This document shows, piece after piece, positions 1-7,904 of a DNA stretch of 22,680 nucleotides. The first letter of the stretch is position 1. Every line of letters begins with the position of its first letter. Position numbers and translations under genes: made by a program. Location of the stretch: NCBI GenBank assembly GCA_958446785.1, contig CAUCXP010000004.1:1-22680 (forward strand), read 5' to 3'. The stretch comes from an uncultured Collinsella sp. GTDB lineage: Bacteria; Actinomycetota; Coriobacteriia; Coriobacteriales; Coriobacteriaceae. The notes under the pieces were generated by a model. The model was not told the DNA's origin, ran no database searches, and saw only the letters and a program-made list of their open reading frames with translations.

Positions 1-566
1 AGCACCTCGATATGCTTGAGCGCCATATCGAAAGTAAAGATGACCTCGTCGGGCAGGTGCAACATTTTGAGCGCCGCCGACATGCGGCTCCAGGTAAGCG
101 TCCATGAAACGCCCAGCACAAGCGACACATTAATGAACGTCTTGAGCGCAATCTTGAGCATGGCGCCCGTGGCAGACGCGCCCAGCAGCAGGGCAGGTAG
201 TGCCAAAACCACCGCGAGCCCCGCAGCGCCAAGTGCCGGCACAAAGGTTGCCCGCAGCCCGCGTACGGGGCGCACGGCAACGAGCACCAGCGCGATAGCC
301 GCCATCAACATGAGGTACAGCGGGCTCTGTGTCAGGTACACGCACAGAACGCAGACGAACATCCCCACCAGGCGCACCGGCGCCGAAACGCAAGAAAGGG
401 CGCGGTCGACCATCGACCCGCCCTCGTGTGCGCCTCCACCCAGGCGAACCCGCTCAAGCAGGCTCGCCAGGTGCAGGACGTTTTGTTGCATAACACGATG
501 TCGAGCCCCCGCGGGCTCGTAACGCTGCTCGACCGTAAGCCAGCTAGGCAGCTCGGCTATTGCCAT
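1..566 (-). CDS. nikQ: ECF transporter T component, NikQ/CbiQ-like (partial, cut by window edge)
   Basis: This gene reads on the minus strand from an ATG at 564-566 and stays open to position 1, giving 188 residues without a stop; the rest lies outside the window. The product has hydrophobic segments (for example around residues 62-85 and 92-125) and the cytoplasmic stretch LHLPDEVIFTFDMALKHIEV, which resembles the conserved helix of energy-coupling-factor T proteins near their ATPase-contact motif. In this family the T protein couples the ATPases to the substrate-binding membrane protein. Its start overlaps the end of the upstream nikM/cbiM gene by 23 bp, so the two are surely co-transcribed and probably translationally coupled. 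The ATPase gene (nikO/cbiO) would be expected next, beyond position 1. Whether the metal is nickel or cobalt rests on the operator upstream of nikM. Confidence 0.85.
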   Translation of the reverse strand, partial: MAIAELPSWLTVEQRYEPAGARHRVMQQNVLHLASLLERVRLGGGAHEGGSMVDRALSCVSAPVRLVGMFVCVLCVYLTQSPLYLMLMAAIALVLVAVRPVRGLRATFVPALGAAGLAVVLALPALLLGASATGAMLKIALKTFINVSLVLGVSWTLTWSRMSAALKMLHLPDEVIFTFDMALKHIEV

Positions 567-1629
567 GAGCACCGCTTTCCTTGACCGTCAGCGAGACCAG
601 GCGGAATGCGATGGTCAGCACCGCCACGCCAATCACGCCCGAGAGGATATACATGGCAGCCTGGCCGGCAAAGCCAAGACCCTGCTCCTCGGAATAGGCC
701 TGCAGATAATCGCCCGTGGGCAGGGCGTCGGCAAAGGTCGGGGTATCGAGGCCGACCGAAGCCTGCAGGCTGTCGTCGCCAGCCTCCTGAACGGCGGTCG
801 CGGCGCCCTCGGCGTCCCACTCACCCCAGGCGTCACCGGTGGCGAGCAAGCCGAGCGGCGTAGCCACGACAAGCACGGCGACCAGGATGAGCGTGGGGAC
901 CAGCGAGGTCTTCTTAGCGGCAGCGCTCTCGGCAGCAAGCTGGCCATCGACGGCCTCGGGCCCGACGATAACGCTCGGCGCCGTCTTCTTAATGAAACCA
1001 TAGATGGCGGCCGTCGCCACGCCCTCGACCACGCCGGCAACCAGCATATGCGGGATCAACATGGCAGGAATAGCCACGGACAGCGGGAAGGGGCAGTACA
1101 GCGGAGCGCCCGAGGCGTTGGTGAAGAGCATCGGCTGAATACCAAACTCGATTGCCGCGCACAGGGCCGCCAGGCACAGGCCGACCCAGCCGCTCACGAT
1201 GGCCGAAACCGAGGTGCCCCAGCTCTTGTCGTGCAGACGGCTGTTGAGCGCACGGAACACGATAGCAGCGGTAAACGGCAGCACAAAGGCCATGTTAAAG
1301 CAGTTGGCGCCAAAGGACAGAACGCCGCCGTCGCCAAACAGCAGCGCCTGCAGCGCGAGTGCAACCGAGACTGCAATGGCAGCAGCCTCGGGGCCCAGCA
1401 GCAGCGTGATGAGCGCGCCACCAACAGCGTGACCAGTGGTGCCGCCGGGCAGCGGCACGTTGAACATCATGAGCAAAAAGGAGAACGCAGCGCAAATACC
1501 CAGAAAGGCCATATGCTCGCGATCGAGCGTGGCGCGCACTTTCTTGATGCAGTGAACCCATACGGGCACCATCGCCACCGCCATAACGGCATCGGTCTGC
1601 GGGGACAGATAATTATCGGGAATATGCAT
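544..1629 (-). CDS. nikM: Nickel/cobalt ECF transporter substrate-binding membrane protein NikM/CbiM with fused C-terminal domain
   Basis: The 361-aa product begins MHIPDNYLSPQ, the family N-terminus in which Met1 and His2 help bind the metal, so I place the start at the ATG at 1629. A TTG 12 bp upstream is in frame, but the Shine-Dalgarno-like GAGAGGA lies between the two. About six membrane segments fill residues 1-215; motifs include PLPGGTTGHAVGGAL and FGANCFNMA. After a linker the C-terminal part (about 240-355) has two more membrane helices, TPLGLLATGDAWGEW and an extracytoplasmic loop. This matches the PDGLE/NikN-like domain that replaces a separate NikN/CbiN protein. The gene leads an operon with nikQ. 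A NikR-type palindrome 25 bp upstream makes nickel the likelier substrate; a cobalt role cannot be excluded. Confidence 0.87.
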   Translation of the reverse strand: MHIPDNYLSPQTDAVMAVAMVPVWVHCIKKVRATLDREHMAFLGICAAFSFLLMMFNVPLPGGTTGHAVGGALITLLLGPEAAAIAVSVALALQALLFGDGGVLSFGANCFNMAFVLPFTAAIVFRALNSRLHDKSWGTSVSAIVSGWVGLCLAALCAAIEFGIQPMLFTNASGAPLYCPFPLSVAIPAMLIPHMLVAGVVEGVATAAIYGFIKKTAPSVIVGPEAVDGQLAAESAAAKKTSLVPTLILVAVLVVATPLGLLATGDAWGEWDAEGAATAVQEAGDDSLQASVGLDTPTFADALPTGDYLQAYSEEQGLGFAGQAAMYILSGVIGVAVLTIAFRLVSLTVKESGAHGNSRAA

Positions 1630-1653
1630 GAGTCCTCTCAATCAGAACGTTGT

Positions 1654-1681
1654 GTGTTACGTTTCCAACAATCCGTAACAC
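1654..1681 (-). promoter_or_regulatory. NikR-type operator palindrome upstream of nikM
   Basis: A perfect inverted repeat, GTGTTAC-N14-GTAACAC (8 bp arms GTGTTACG/CGTAACAC if the flanking G/C is counted), lies 25 bp upstream of the nikM start. The NikR consensus reported for Geobacter-type regulators is GTGTTAC with a 13-14 bp spacer, so half-sites and spacing both match. No nikR gene is in the window. A possible promoter is TTGTTA at 1695-1700 and TACGGA 17 bp further, which the palindrome would cover; that promoter is weak evidence. Confidence 0.75.
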
Positions 1682-1848
1682 CGACTCTGCATACTAACAA
1701 AAAGGCGCACCGCCCACAACGCAGCACGCCCTTGCAATACGTACGTTATTAACCCAGGTCCACGCACCGCCCAATAAAGGGCCCATGCACTCCCAACTTT
1801 CCGGTCACCCGGAAGAAGGTGCAGTCCGCTCGCAACAAGGTTAACGCA
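1682..1848. other. Intergenic stretch between nikM operator and pheT-end palindrome
   Basis: No gene is visible here. Read on the minus strand it holds a small hairpin, TTCCGG-GTGA-CCGGAA (1801-1818 region), enclosed by TGCAC/GTGCA and GCACC/GGTGC pairings, and a second hairpin GCCC-TTTATT-GGGC. This could be part of a folded 5' leader if transcription of nikM starts far upstream, but I cannot match it to a known riboswitch; the cobalamin-riboswitch core is absent. Confidence 0.3.
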
Positions 1849-1967
1849 GGAACCCGCCCCCGAGAGGGGTTTTCTAAGGCAACATCCCGCAGCCGCGAAG
1901 CGGCGAGGACGTTGCCGTGAAAACCCCGCAGGGGCGGGTTCCGAACAGCAAAGATTACGAGCGGACT
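1823..1967. repeat. Long nested palindrome at the 3' end of pheT
   Basis: The core (1849-1942, 94 bp) has nested arms: GGAACCCGCCCC/GGGGCGGGTTCC (12 bp perfect), then GGGGTTTTC/GAAAACCCC, then GGCAAC/GTTGCC, then GCCGC-gaag-CGGC at the tip. A further pair AGTCCGCTCG (1823-1832) and CGAGCGGACT (1958-1967) encloses it at near-equal distance on each side, and the second copy of that pair lies inside the last codons of pheT. It probably ends pheST transcription, but it lacks a clean U-run and is far longer than a normal terminator. Confidence 0.75.
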
Positions 1968-4408
1968 TCGCCGTTTACGCCCTTGCACACCTTGGTGACA
2001 ATCTTCTGGTGCGCCTTCTCGACCTCTTCGCTGGTGAGCGTGTGGTCATCAGAGCGATACGTAAGTGCGAAGGCCATGGACTTCTTGCCCTTGCCGATGC
2101 GGACCGGATCGCGGTAGACATCGAACAGGCGCACGCCCTCGAGCAGCTTGCCGCCGGCACTCGTAATACGACGCTCAAGATCCTCGCAGGTCACAGTGTT
2201 GTCGACCACGATAGCAAGGTCGTGCTCAACGGCCGGGTACTGCGAGAACTCACGGTAGTTCTCCTGATTGCGGGCGCCCTTGATCAGCTTGTCCAGATCG
2301 AGCTCAAAGGCAACGACAACCTCGTCAATGCCCATAGCCTCGCGCGCCTCGGGGTGAATCTCGCCGACCCAGCCCAGCACGGTTCCGCCGGACAGAACCT
2401 CGGCCGCACGACCCGGCTGCAAGAAAGCGTAGCCCTCGCCCTCGACGGGACGGAAGCGGGCCTTCTCGATGCGCAGCTGGGCGAGCAGCTCCTCGACAAT
2501 GCCCTTGCCAAAGAAGAAACGCAGCTTGCGGTACTTCATGTTCCAAGACTGCTCGCTCCACTGACCCGAGAGCACACCCGCCACGGACTTGGTCTCCTTG
2601 GGCAGGCTGGCGTTCTCGCGACCGTGGAACAGGCTGCCGACCTCGTACAGATGCACGTTAGGCGTGCCGTGGGCCTCGTTGTAGGCCACAGACTGCAGCA
2701 GACCCGGCAGCAGCGAGCGGCGCATCTCGGTCTGCTCGGCCACCAGCGGGTTCATGAGCACCACGGGGCAGCCGCGGCCTTCGGTGGACATGCCAATCTT
2801 CTCCAGATCGCCCGGGGCGGCAAAGCCAAAGGTCGTGGTCTCGTTGAGGCCGCAGGCGCGCAGGATCTCACCGACCTTGCGGGTGAGCTTCTGTTCGCGG
2901 GTCAGGCCGCCGATGTGGTTCTTGGCAGCCGGGATGGTCGCCGTCACACGGCCCATGCCCCATAGGCGCAGGACCTCCTCGATCAGGTCAATCTCGCGCG
3001 GCAGGTCGGGACGGAAGCTCGGCGGGGTAACCATAAAGTCCTCGCCGTCGCGCTCGACGGTGCAGCCCAGACGGGTAAGCGAACGCTCGATAAAGTCGGG
3101 CTCGATGTCGGCACCGCAGATGGCATGCACGCGGGCCAGGCGCAGCTTGATGCTGTCGATGGTCTTGGGCGCGGGGAAAACATCGACATAGCCGGGAGCA
3201 ACCTCGCCGCCGGCGATCTCCTCGATGAGCGCGCAGGTAACGTTGGCGACATCCACGCAGCCAGTCTCGTCAACCTGGCGCTCAAAGCGAATGGAGGCGT
3301 CGGAGATCAGCGACAGATCGCGGCTGGTGTGCGAGGTGCGACCGGCGTTGAAGCAAGCGCTCTCGACCATCACGTCGACGGTGTCGTCCTCAATCTCGGA
3401 ATCCATGCCGCCCATAACGCCGGCCAACGCCACGGGGCGCTCGCCGTCGGTGATAAGGCCCATGCCGGCGTCGAGCACGCGCTCTTCGCCATCGAGCGTC
3501 GTGAATTTCTCATCCTGCTGGGCGGCGCGAACCACCACGCGACGGTGGCCATCGCGCTCGGCAAAGGTGTCCAGGTCAAAGGCGTGCAGCGGCTGACCGG
3601 TGAGCATCATCACGTAGTTGGTGATGTCGACGATGTTGTTGTGCGGACGCACGCCCAGGGCGTTGAGGCGCTTGACCATCCAGTCGGGCGACGGGCCGAC
3701 CTTCACGTTGCGCACGATGCGGGCGACATAGCGGTCGCACAGGCCCTCGTCGGCAATCTCGACGGAAAGCTCGTCGTCGGTCGCGCGGCCAGTCTCCGCC
3801 TTGATGGCGGGCAGCTCAACGTGGAAATCGCGATCGAAAATGGCGCCGGTCTCGCGGGCCATGCCGATCATGGACAGGCAATCGGGACGGTTGGGCGTGA
3901 TCTCGCAGTCGAGCACAGTATCACTCGAGCCCACGTACTCGGCAAACGGCATACCGCAGGGCGTGTCCTCGGGCAGAATCATGATGCCGGAGTGGTCGCC
4001 ACCCAAGCCGAGCTCGCGCGCAGAGCAGTTCATGCCCATGGACACGACGCCGCGAAGCTTGCTCTTCTTGATCTTGACGTCGCCGGGCAGGACAGCGCCG
4101 ATCATGGCCGTGACGATGTGGTCGCCGGCCTCAAAGTTCTGCGCGCCGCAGACGATCTGCAGCGGAGCGGGGTTGCCGTCAGCGTCGAGGTTCTTGTCGC
4201 CCACGTCGACCGAGCACACATACATGTGGTCGCTATCGGGGTGCGGGGTCTTGGTGAGTACCTTGGCGGTCACCACGTGGTCGAAGGATTCTCCCACGGT
4301 GTCAATCGCCTCGACCTCGGTGCCGGTACGGATATATTCGTCCGAAAGGGTCTTGGGATCCTCCGGAATATCGATCATGGTCTTGAGCCAGTCGTAAGAA
4401 ACGCGCAT
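1955..4408 (-). CDS. pheT: Phenylalanine--tRNA ligase beta subunit
   Basis: The 817-aa product is full length for bacterial PheT and starts MRVSYDWLKTMIDIP, a typical N-terminus. Domains in order: N-terminal module, EMAP/OB-type tRNA-binding domain at about 40-150 (HPDSDHMYVCSVDVG), B3/B4 editing domain at about 215-390, B5 domain at about 400-475, the catalytic-like core, and a C-terminal anticodon-binding FDX-ACB domain from about 715 (YPAVEHDLAIVVDN). It pairs with PheS in an (alpha-beta)2 enzyme that charges tRNA-Phe; the B3/B4 domain removes mischarged Tyr. The ribosome site AGGAG lies 6 bp before the ATG. It follows pheS after an unusually long 162-bp spacer that holds a palindrome. Expression is presumably set by the T-box ahead of pheS. 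Confidence 0.97.
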   Translation of the reverse strand: MRVSYDWLKTMIDIPEDPKTLSDEYIRTGTEVEAIDTVGESFDHVVTAKVLTKTPHPDSDHMYVCSVDVGDKNLDADGNPAPLQIVCGAQNFEAGDHIVTAMIGAVLPGDVKIKKSKLRGVVSMGMNCSARELGLGGDHSGIMILPEDTPCGMPFAEYVGSSDTVLDCEITPNRPDCLSMIGMARETGAIFDRDFHVELPAIKAETGRATDDELSVEIADEGLCDRYVARIVRNVKVGPSPDWMVKRLNALGVRPHNNIVDITNYVMMLTGQPLHAFDLDTFAERDGHRRVVVRAAQQDEKFTTLDGEERVLDAGMGLITDGERPVALAGVMGGMDSEIEDDTVDVMVESACFNAGRTSHTSRDLSLISDASIRFERQVDETGCVDVANVTCALIEEIAGGEVAPGYVDVFPAPKTIDSIKLRLARVHAICGADIEPDFIERSLTRLGCTVERDGEDFMVTPPSFRPDLPREIDLIEEVLRLWGMGRVTATIPAAKNHIGGLTREQKLTRKVGEILRACGLNETTTFGFAAPGDLEKIGMSTEGRGCPVVLMNPLVAEQTEMRRSLLPGLLQSVAYNEAHGTPNVHLYEVGSLFHGRENASLPKETKSVAGVLSGQWSEQSWNMKYRKLRFFFGKGIVEELLAQLRIEKARFRPVEGEGYAFLQPGRAAEVLSGGTVLGWVGEIHPEAREAMGIDEVVVAFELDLDKLIKGARNQENYREFSQYPAVEHDLAIVVDNTVTCEDLERRITSAGGKLLEGVRLFDVYRDPVRIGKGKKSMAFALTYRSDDHTLTSEEVEKAHQKIVTKVCKGVNGEVRS

Positions 4409-4471
4409 GTAGCTCTCCTAGTTCTTAATCTCCGCAAAGGGAGGAATATCAAATGAAGACGTTCGCCTTAG

Positions 4472-4570
4472 GGTTGTCCAGGTGCCCCAGGTTGGCGTGA
4501 AAGAGGAGCGACGCGTACTAAAGGTACGCGAGCGACGGTTTGAACGCCAAGATGGGGTGCCTGGGCAAGC
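4472..4570. repeat. Interrupted palindrome in the pheS-pheT spacer
   Basis: Nested arms fold this spacer into one long hairpin: CCAGGTGCCCCA (4478-4489) with TGGGGTGCCTGG (4553-4564, two mismatches), TTGGCGT (4492-4498) with ACGCCAA (4544-4550), and a central CGCGTAC-taaag-GTACGCG (4512-4530). It begins right after the pheS stop. There is no U-run after it in the minus direction, so it is not an obvious terminator. I infer a dispersed repeat element inserted between two normally adjacent genes, or an RNA-processing hairpin. Confidence 0.7.
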
Positions 4571-5647
4571 CTAAAATTGGTTCAGGAAGCGCATATCGCC
4601 CGTCATGAGCGTTCTGAGGTCCGGCAGGTCGTAGCGCAGGGCCGCGACGCGCTCGGCGCCAATGCCAAAGGCGAAGCCGGTGTACTTCTCGGGATCGATG
4701 CCGCAGTTGATCAGGACGTTGGGGTCGACCATGCCGCAGCCCAAGATCTCGATCCAGCCGCTGTGCTTGCAGAAGTTGCAGCCCTTGCCGCCGCACACGT
4801 GGCAGCTCACGTCCACCTCGCAGCTGGGCTCGGTGAAGGGGAAGAAGTGCGGGCGGTAACGCGTCTTGCGATCCTCGCCAAACATGCACTTAACAAAGTA
4901 GTCGAGCGTGCCCTTCAGGTCGCCAAAGGTGATGCCCTCGTCGACGACCAGGCCCTCGATCTGGTTGAACTGCGGCAGGTGGCAGGCATCGGCCGTGTCG
5001 GGACGGTAGACGGTGCCCGGGCAGATCATGTAGATGGGCGGCTTCTGCGACTCCATAGTGTGGATCTGCACGCCCGAAGTCTGGGTGCGCAGCAGCACGT
5101 CGGACTCGCCGTGGGCGTGAGCCTCGGGGTGCGCGACGCTGCCGGGGTTGTTGTCGACCACGTAGAAGGTATCGCGGGCCGAGCGGCTCGGGTGATCCAT
5201 GGGAGCGTTGAGCGCGGTGAAGTTGTAGTAAGAGGTGTCGACCATGGGGCCGGACTCGACGGTGTAGCCGATGCCGCAGAAGATGTCCTCGGCCTCCTCG
5301 ATGATTTGCTTGATCAGGTGCTGGTGGCCGATCTGCGGACGGATGCCCGGCAGCGTGATGTCGACGGCGTCGTGCTCGAGTGCGCGCTTGAGGGCGGCGG
5401 CCTTCATCTCGGTGTTTCGCTCGTCGAGCATGCCCTCGATCAGCTGGCGCATCTCGTTGGCGCGCTTGCCCATCACGGGACGATCCTCGGGGGCGAGCTT
5501 GCCCATCATGCGCATCAAGCCGGTGATACGACCCTTGCGACCGAGCAGCTCAACACGCGCAGCCTCGAGCTTGGCGGCGTCATCGGCGCCTGCGACGAGC
5601 TCCTTGGCCTCTTCCTCGAGTTTGACCAGATCATCAATCAGACTCAT
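4571..5647 (-). CDS. pheS: Phenylalanine--tRNA ligase alpha subunit
   Basis: The 358-aa catalytic subunit starts at the ATG at 5647 (MSLIDDLVKLEEEAK), with GGGAAG a few bases upstream; longer reading upstream would run into the T-box leader and is rejected. Residues 1-85 form the tRNA-binding coiled coil, and the class II synthetase core follows, with motif 2 (TVYRPDTADACHLPQFNQIE) and motif 3 (TGFAFGIGAERVAALRYDL). The Cys-rich stretch CHVCGGKGCNFCKHSGW near residue 270 is usual in Gram-positive PheS. It makes Phe-tRNA with PheT in the cytoplasm. It is the first gene of a T-box-controlled operon. Confidence 0.97.
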   Translation of the reverse strand: MSLIDDLVKLEEEAKELVAGADDAAKLEAARVELLGRKGRITGLMRMMGKLAPEDRPVMGKRANEMRQLIEGMLDERNTEMKAAALKRALEHDAVDITLPGIRPQIGHQHLIKQIIEEAEDIFCGIGYTVESGPMVDTSYYNFTALNAPMDHPSRSARDTFYVVDNNPGSVAHPEAHAHGESDVLLRTQTSGVQIHTMESQKPPIYMICPGTVYRPDTADACHLPQFNQIEGLVVDEGITFGDLKGTLDYFVKCMFGEDRKTRYRPHFFPFTEPSCEVDVSCHVCGGKGCNFCKHSGWIEILGCGMVDPNVLINCGIDPEKYTGFAFGIGAERVAALRYDLPDLRTLMTGDMRFLNQF

Positions 5648-5732
5648 GTCTTCCCTTTCGTCTCTCGCGCATCCACTTGCCGCGGCGGCTGGAGCCACCC
5701 GGAGCTGCGGATGTGCGGCCCGGTTCGGTAAC

Positions 5733-5772
5733 AAAAAAACCGCCCTCGGGCATGTGCATTGCCCAAGGACGG
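5733..5772 (-). terminator. T-box regulated intrinsic terminator
   Basis: On the minus strand, CCGTCCTTGGGCA and TGCCCGAGGGCGG form a stem with a short loop, followed by TTTTTTT. It lies directly 3' of the T-box bulge sequence, so it is the alternative to the antiterminator. Confidence 0.9.
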
Positions 5773-6020
5773 TTGAATTCCGCGGTACCACCTTGTTTGA
5801 CCCGGCGGATGTCTGGCCCGCCGCGCCCACTCTGTGCCCCTTGTCGCGAGGCTCACGGCTTCCCTACTGGGGCTTCGCCGCCGCTGGCCGCGTGCCCGTT
5901 GAGGTCGCTGCTCGGGAGTGAACGCTTGGCCCTTGTCACCGCAGGAAGGCTCGCAGCCCATGACCTTCCCTCTCTTGCCGGCGACGCGGCGGGCAAAACC
6001 CTCTCCGTCAACGCATTGGG
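5733..6020 (-). promoter_or_regulatory. T-box leader (phenylalanine) of the pheST operon
   Basis: On the minus strand the leader carries the T-box core GGTGGTACCGCGG (5780-5792), followed by a terminator hairpin and a U-run. Upstream is a stem I-like region: an apical hairpin GGAAGG/CCTTCC around 5940-5970, preceded by a purine-rich AAGAGAGGG. A TTC triplet at 5920-5922, followed by A and 3' of the apical hairpin, is a good candidate for the Phe specifier. In this class, uncharged tRNA-Phe pairs with the specifier and the T-box bulge and favours the antiterminator, raising pheST expression on Phe starvation. The 5' limit is approximate; a TATCCT at 6025-6030 could be the -10 box, but no convincing -35 is seen. 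Confidence 0.9.
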
Positions 6021-6151
6021 CTATAGGATAACACATTCTGCGTGTGCATCGCCGCGTTCCGTTTTGTTCGCACTGGGTACAAGGCAGGTAGCTGTGCAAA
6101 CTGGCCGCGCGCCCACCCGAAGCGCTCGGCTCACGAGATCAAGGATATGGT

Positions 6152-7726
6152 ATGGGAAAGAAACTCGATAAGAAGGCCGAGCCTGCAGCGGGCAAGACAT
6201 CCAAAGGCATGAAGGTCGATAAGGCCGTCAAAAAATTCCGCAAGCTCGAAGGCAAGCTGTGGACTCGCGAGTACCTGCTCAAGATTGCCGAGTTCGATGG
6301 AGCGACGATTGCTCCTGCCAACGGCGCAGCAGCGCGTGCCGACGCCATGGGCACGCTTGCCGGCGAGCATCACAAGCTGCTGACCAGCGAGAAGTCCGTT
6401 GAGCTCGTACGCTCGTTAGCGCGCGAGACCGTCGCCGGCGGCAAAGTCGACGACCCTCAGCTGCTCGACGAGATCCGTGTGCTCGGCCGCGATCAACGTG
6501 AGGCCAGTGCCATCCCCACCGAAGAAGCCGAGGCCTGGACCAGGCTCACCTGCGAGGCGGACGCCGTGTGGCACAAGGCCAAGGCAGCCAATGACTGGGC
6601 GAGCTTTGAGACCTATGTGGATAGAATCGTCGCCCAACTTAAGCATCAGGCCGAGCTCATGGACCCCAAGCGCGATCCATACGACGTTTGGCTCGACCAG
6701 TACGAGCGCGGCCTTTCCGCCAAGAGCTTCGACGCGTTTTGCGACGAGGTCAAGGCCACGGTCGTGCCGCTCGTGCATGCCATCGGCGAGCGCGGCCAGC
6801 AGCCGGCTGCCGACTTTTTGCACGCCCACGTGCCCGAGGCTGCCCAGCGCGCCATGAGCTTCGACCTTATGAAGCTTGTCGGCCTGGACCTGGACGACAC
6901 CACGCTTGCCTTTACCGAGCATCCGTTTAGCGAGGGCTTTGCCGTGGGTGATGCGCGCATCGCGACGCACATCTACGAGGACGACTGCATCTCCAACGTC
7001 TACAGCATCATCCACGAGGCGGGGCACACCATGTACGAGCTGGGCGTCAATCCCGCCTACGCGCGCACCTGCCTGGAGGGCGGCACCTCCATGGGCATCC
7101 ACGAGAGCCAGAGCCGCTTCTTTGAGAACACCGTGGGTCGCAGCCGCGCCTTTATGGGCCCGCTGCTCGAGGTGCTGCGTCGTCACGCGCCCGAGGTCTA
7201 CGGCGACGTCGACGAAGACACGCTCTACCGCGCCGTGAACATCGCGCAGCCGTCGTTGATCCGCACCGAGGCCGACGAGCTCACCTATCCGCTGCATATT
7301 ATGGTGCGCTACCAGATTGAGCGTATGCTGTTTGCCGGCGAGGCTGCGGCCAAGGACATCCCCGCGCTTTGGAACCGCTTTATGGACGAGTACCTGGGCA
7401 TTCCCGTTCCCGACGACACGCACGGCTGTCTGCAGGATACGCATTGGAGCGGCGGTTCGTTTGGCTACTTCCCCACGTATGCGCTGGGTAGCGCCTACGA
7501 TGCCATGTTTGTGCCGGCCATGTGCCGCGACGGCGTCGACCTTACCGGTGCCTGCGCGAGCGGCGATCTGGCGCCCGTCCGCGCCTGGCTGGGCGAGCAC
7601 ATTTGGCAGTGGGGCCGCGCCAAAGACGCGCCGGAACTCATCAAGGGCGCCTGCGGCATGGCCTTTGACGCCCGCTACTACTGCAGCTACCTGCAGGACA
7701 AGTTCACCACACTGTACGAGCTGTAA
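6152..7726 (+). CDS. M32 family metallocarboxypeptidase
   Basis: The 524-aa product has the length and signature of thermostable carboxypeptidase 1 (Taq carboxypeptidase, M32). The zinc motif HEAGH is at residues 288-292 and the third ligand Glu318 is in HESQSR, both diagnostic. Other family blocks are NVYSIIHEAG and DTHWSGGSFGYFPTYALGS near the C-terminus. It removes C-terminal residues from peptides in the cytoplasm; no signal peptide is seen. The first 35 residues are lysine-rich and longer than in many homologues. The ATG at 6152 follows AAGGA by 6 bp. It is transcribed divergently from pheST, from the roughly 130-bp gap that also holds the T-box promoter, and ends before a hairpin-rich gap facing glmM. 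Confidence 0.95.
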   Translation: MGKKLDKKAEPAAGKTSKGMKVDKAVKKFRKLEGKLWTREYLLKIAEFDGATIAPANGAAARADAMGTLAGEHHKLLTSEKSVELVRSLARETVAGGKVDDPQLLDEIRVLGRDQREASAIPTEEAEAWTRLTCEADAVWHKAKAANDWASFETYVDRIVAQLKHQAELMDPKRDPYDVWLDQYERGLSAKSFDAFCDEVKATVVPLVHAIGERGQQPAADFLHAHVPEAAQRAMSFDLMKLVGLDLDDTTLAFTEHPFSEGFAVGDARIATHIYEDDCISNVYSIIHEAGHTMYELGVNPAYARTCLEGGTSMGIHESQSRFFENTVGRSRAFMGPLLEVLRRHAPEVYGDVDEDTLYRAVNIAQPSLIRTEADELTYPLHIMVRYQIERMLFAGEAAAKDIPALWNRFMDEYLGIPVPDDTHGCLQDTHWSGGSFGYFPTYALGSAYDAMFVPAMCRDGVDLTGACASGDLAPVRAWLGEHIWQWGRAKDAPELIKGACGMAFDARYYCSYLQDKFTTLYEL

Positions 7727-7814
7727 GGATTGACCAGCACGCCGTCGCCAACGCCAACTATGTTGACGCCAATGTCTTGGCAACGTCAGCGAAAACGACC
7801 CTAAGCGAGCAAGG

Positions 7815-7870
7815 TGACGTGAAATGAAAGGGCGCTGACCTTCTGGTCGCGCCCTTGAAATTGAACGTCA
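7815..7870. terminator. Two-tier hairpin between convergent carboxypeptidase and glmM genes
   Basis: AAGGGCGC-T-GACC (7828-7840) pairs with GGTC-GCGCCCTT (7845-7856) around a TTCT loop. An outer pair TGACGT (7815-7820)/ACGTCA (7865-7870) encloses it. On the minus strand it is followed by TTTCATTTC, a poor U-tract, so it may terminate glmM and also stop plus-strand transcripts. Confidence 0.55.
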
Positions 7871-7904
7871 GATTGCCGCTTAGGGGCGTTTGCAGCGTCG
7901 AGCA

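Noticed and set aside
565..1752. Long plus-strand open frame antisense to nikM
   Set aside because: It mirrors the codon pattern of nikM in a GC-rich genome, has no family features and an implausible Arg/Gln/His-rich product.
1642..1850. Cobalamin riboswitch upstream of nikM/cbiM
   Set aside because: The conserved B12-box and core are absent on the minus strand; the NikR-type palindrome explains control better.
3125..4456. Long plus-strand open frame antisense to pheT
   Set aside because: It lies fully across pheT, whose domains are certain; composition is that of a shadow frame.
5648..5830. Extended pheS start
   Set aside because: It would translate through the T-box terminator; the ATG at 5647 fits the family and has a ribosome site.
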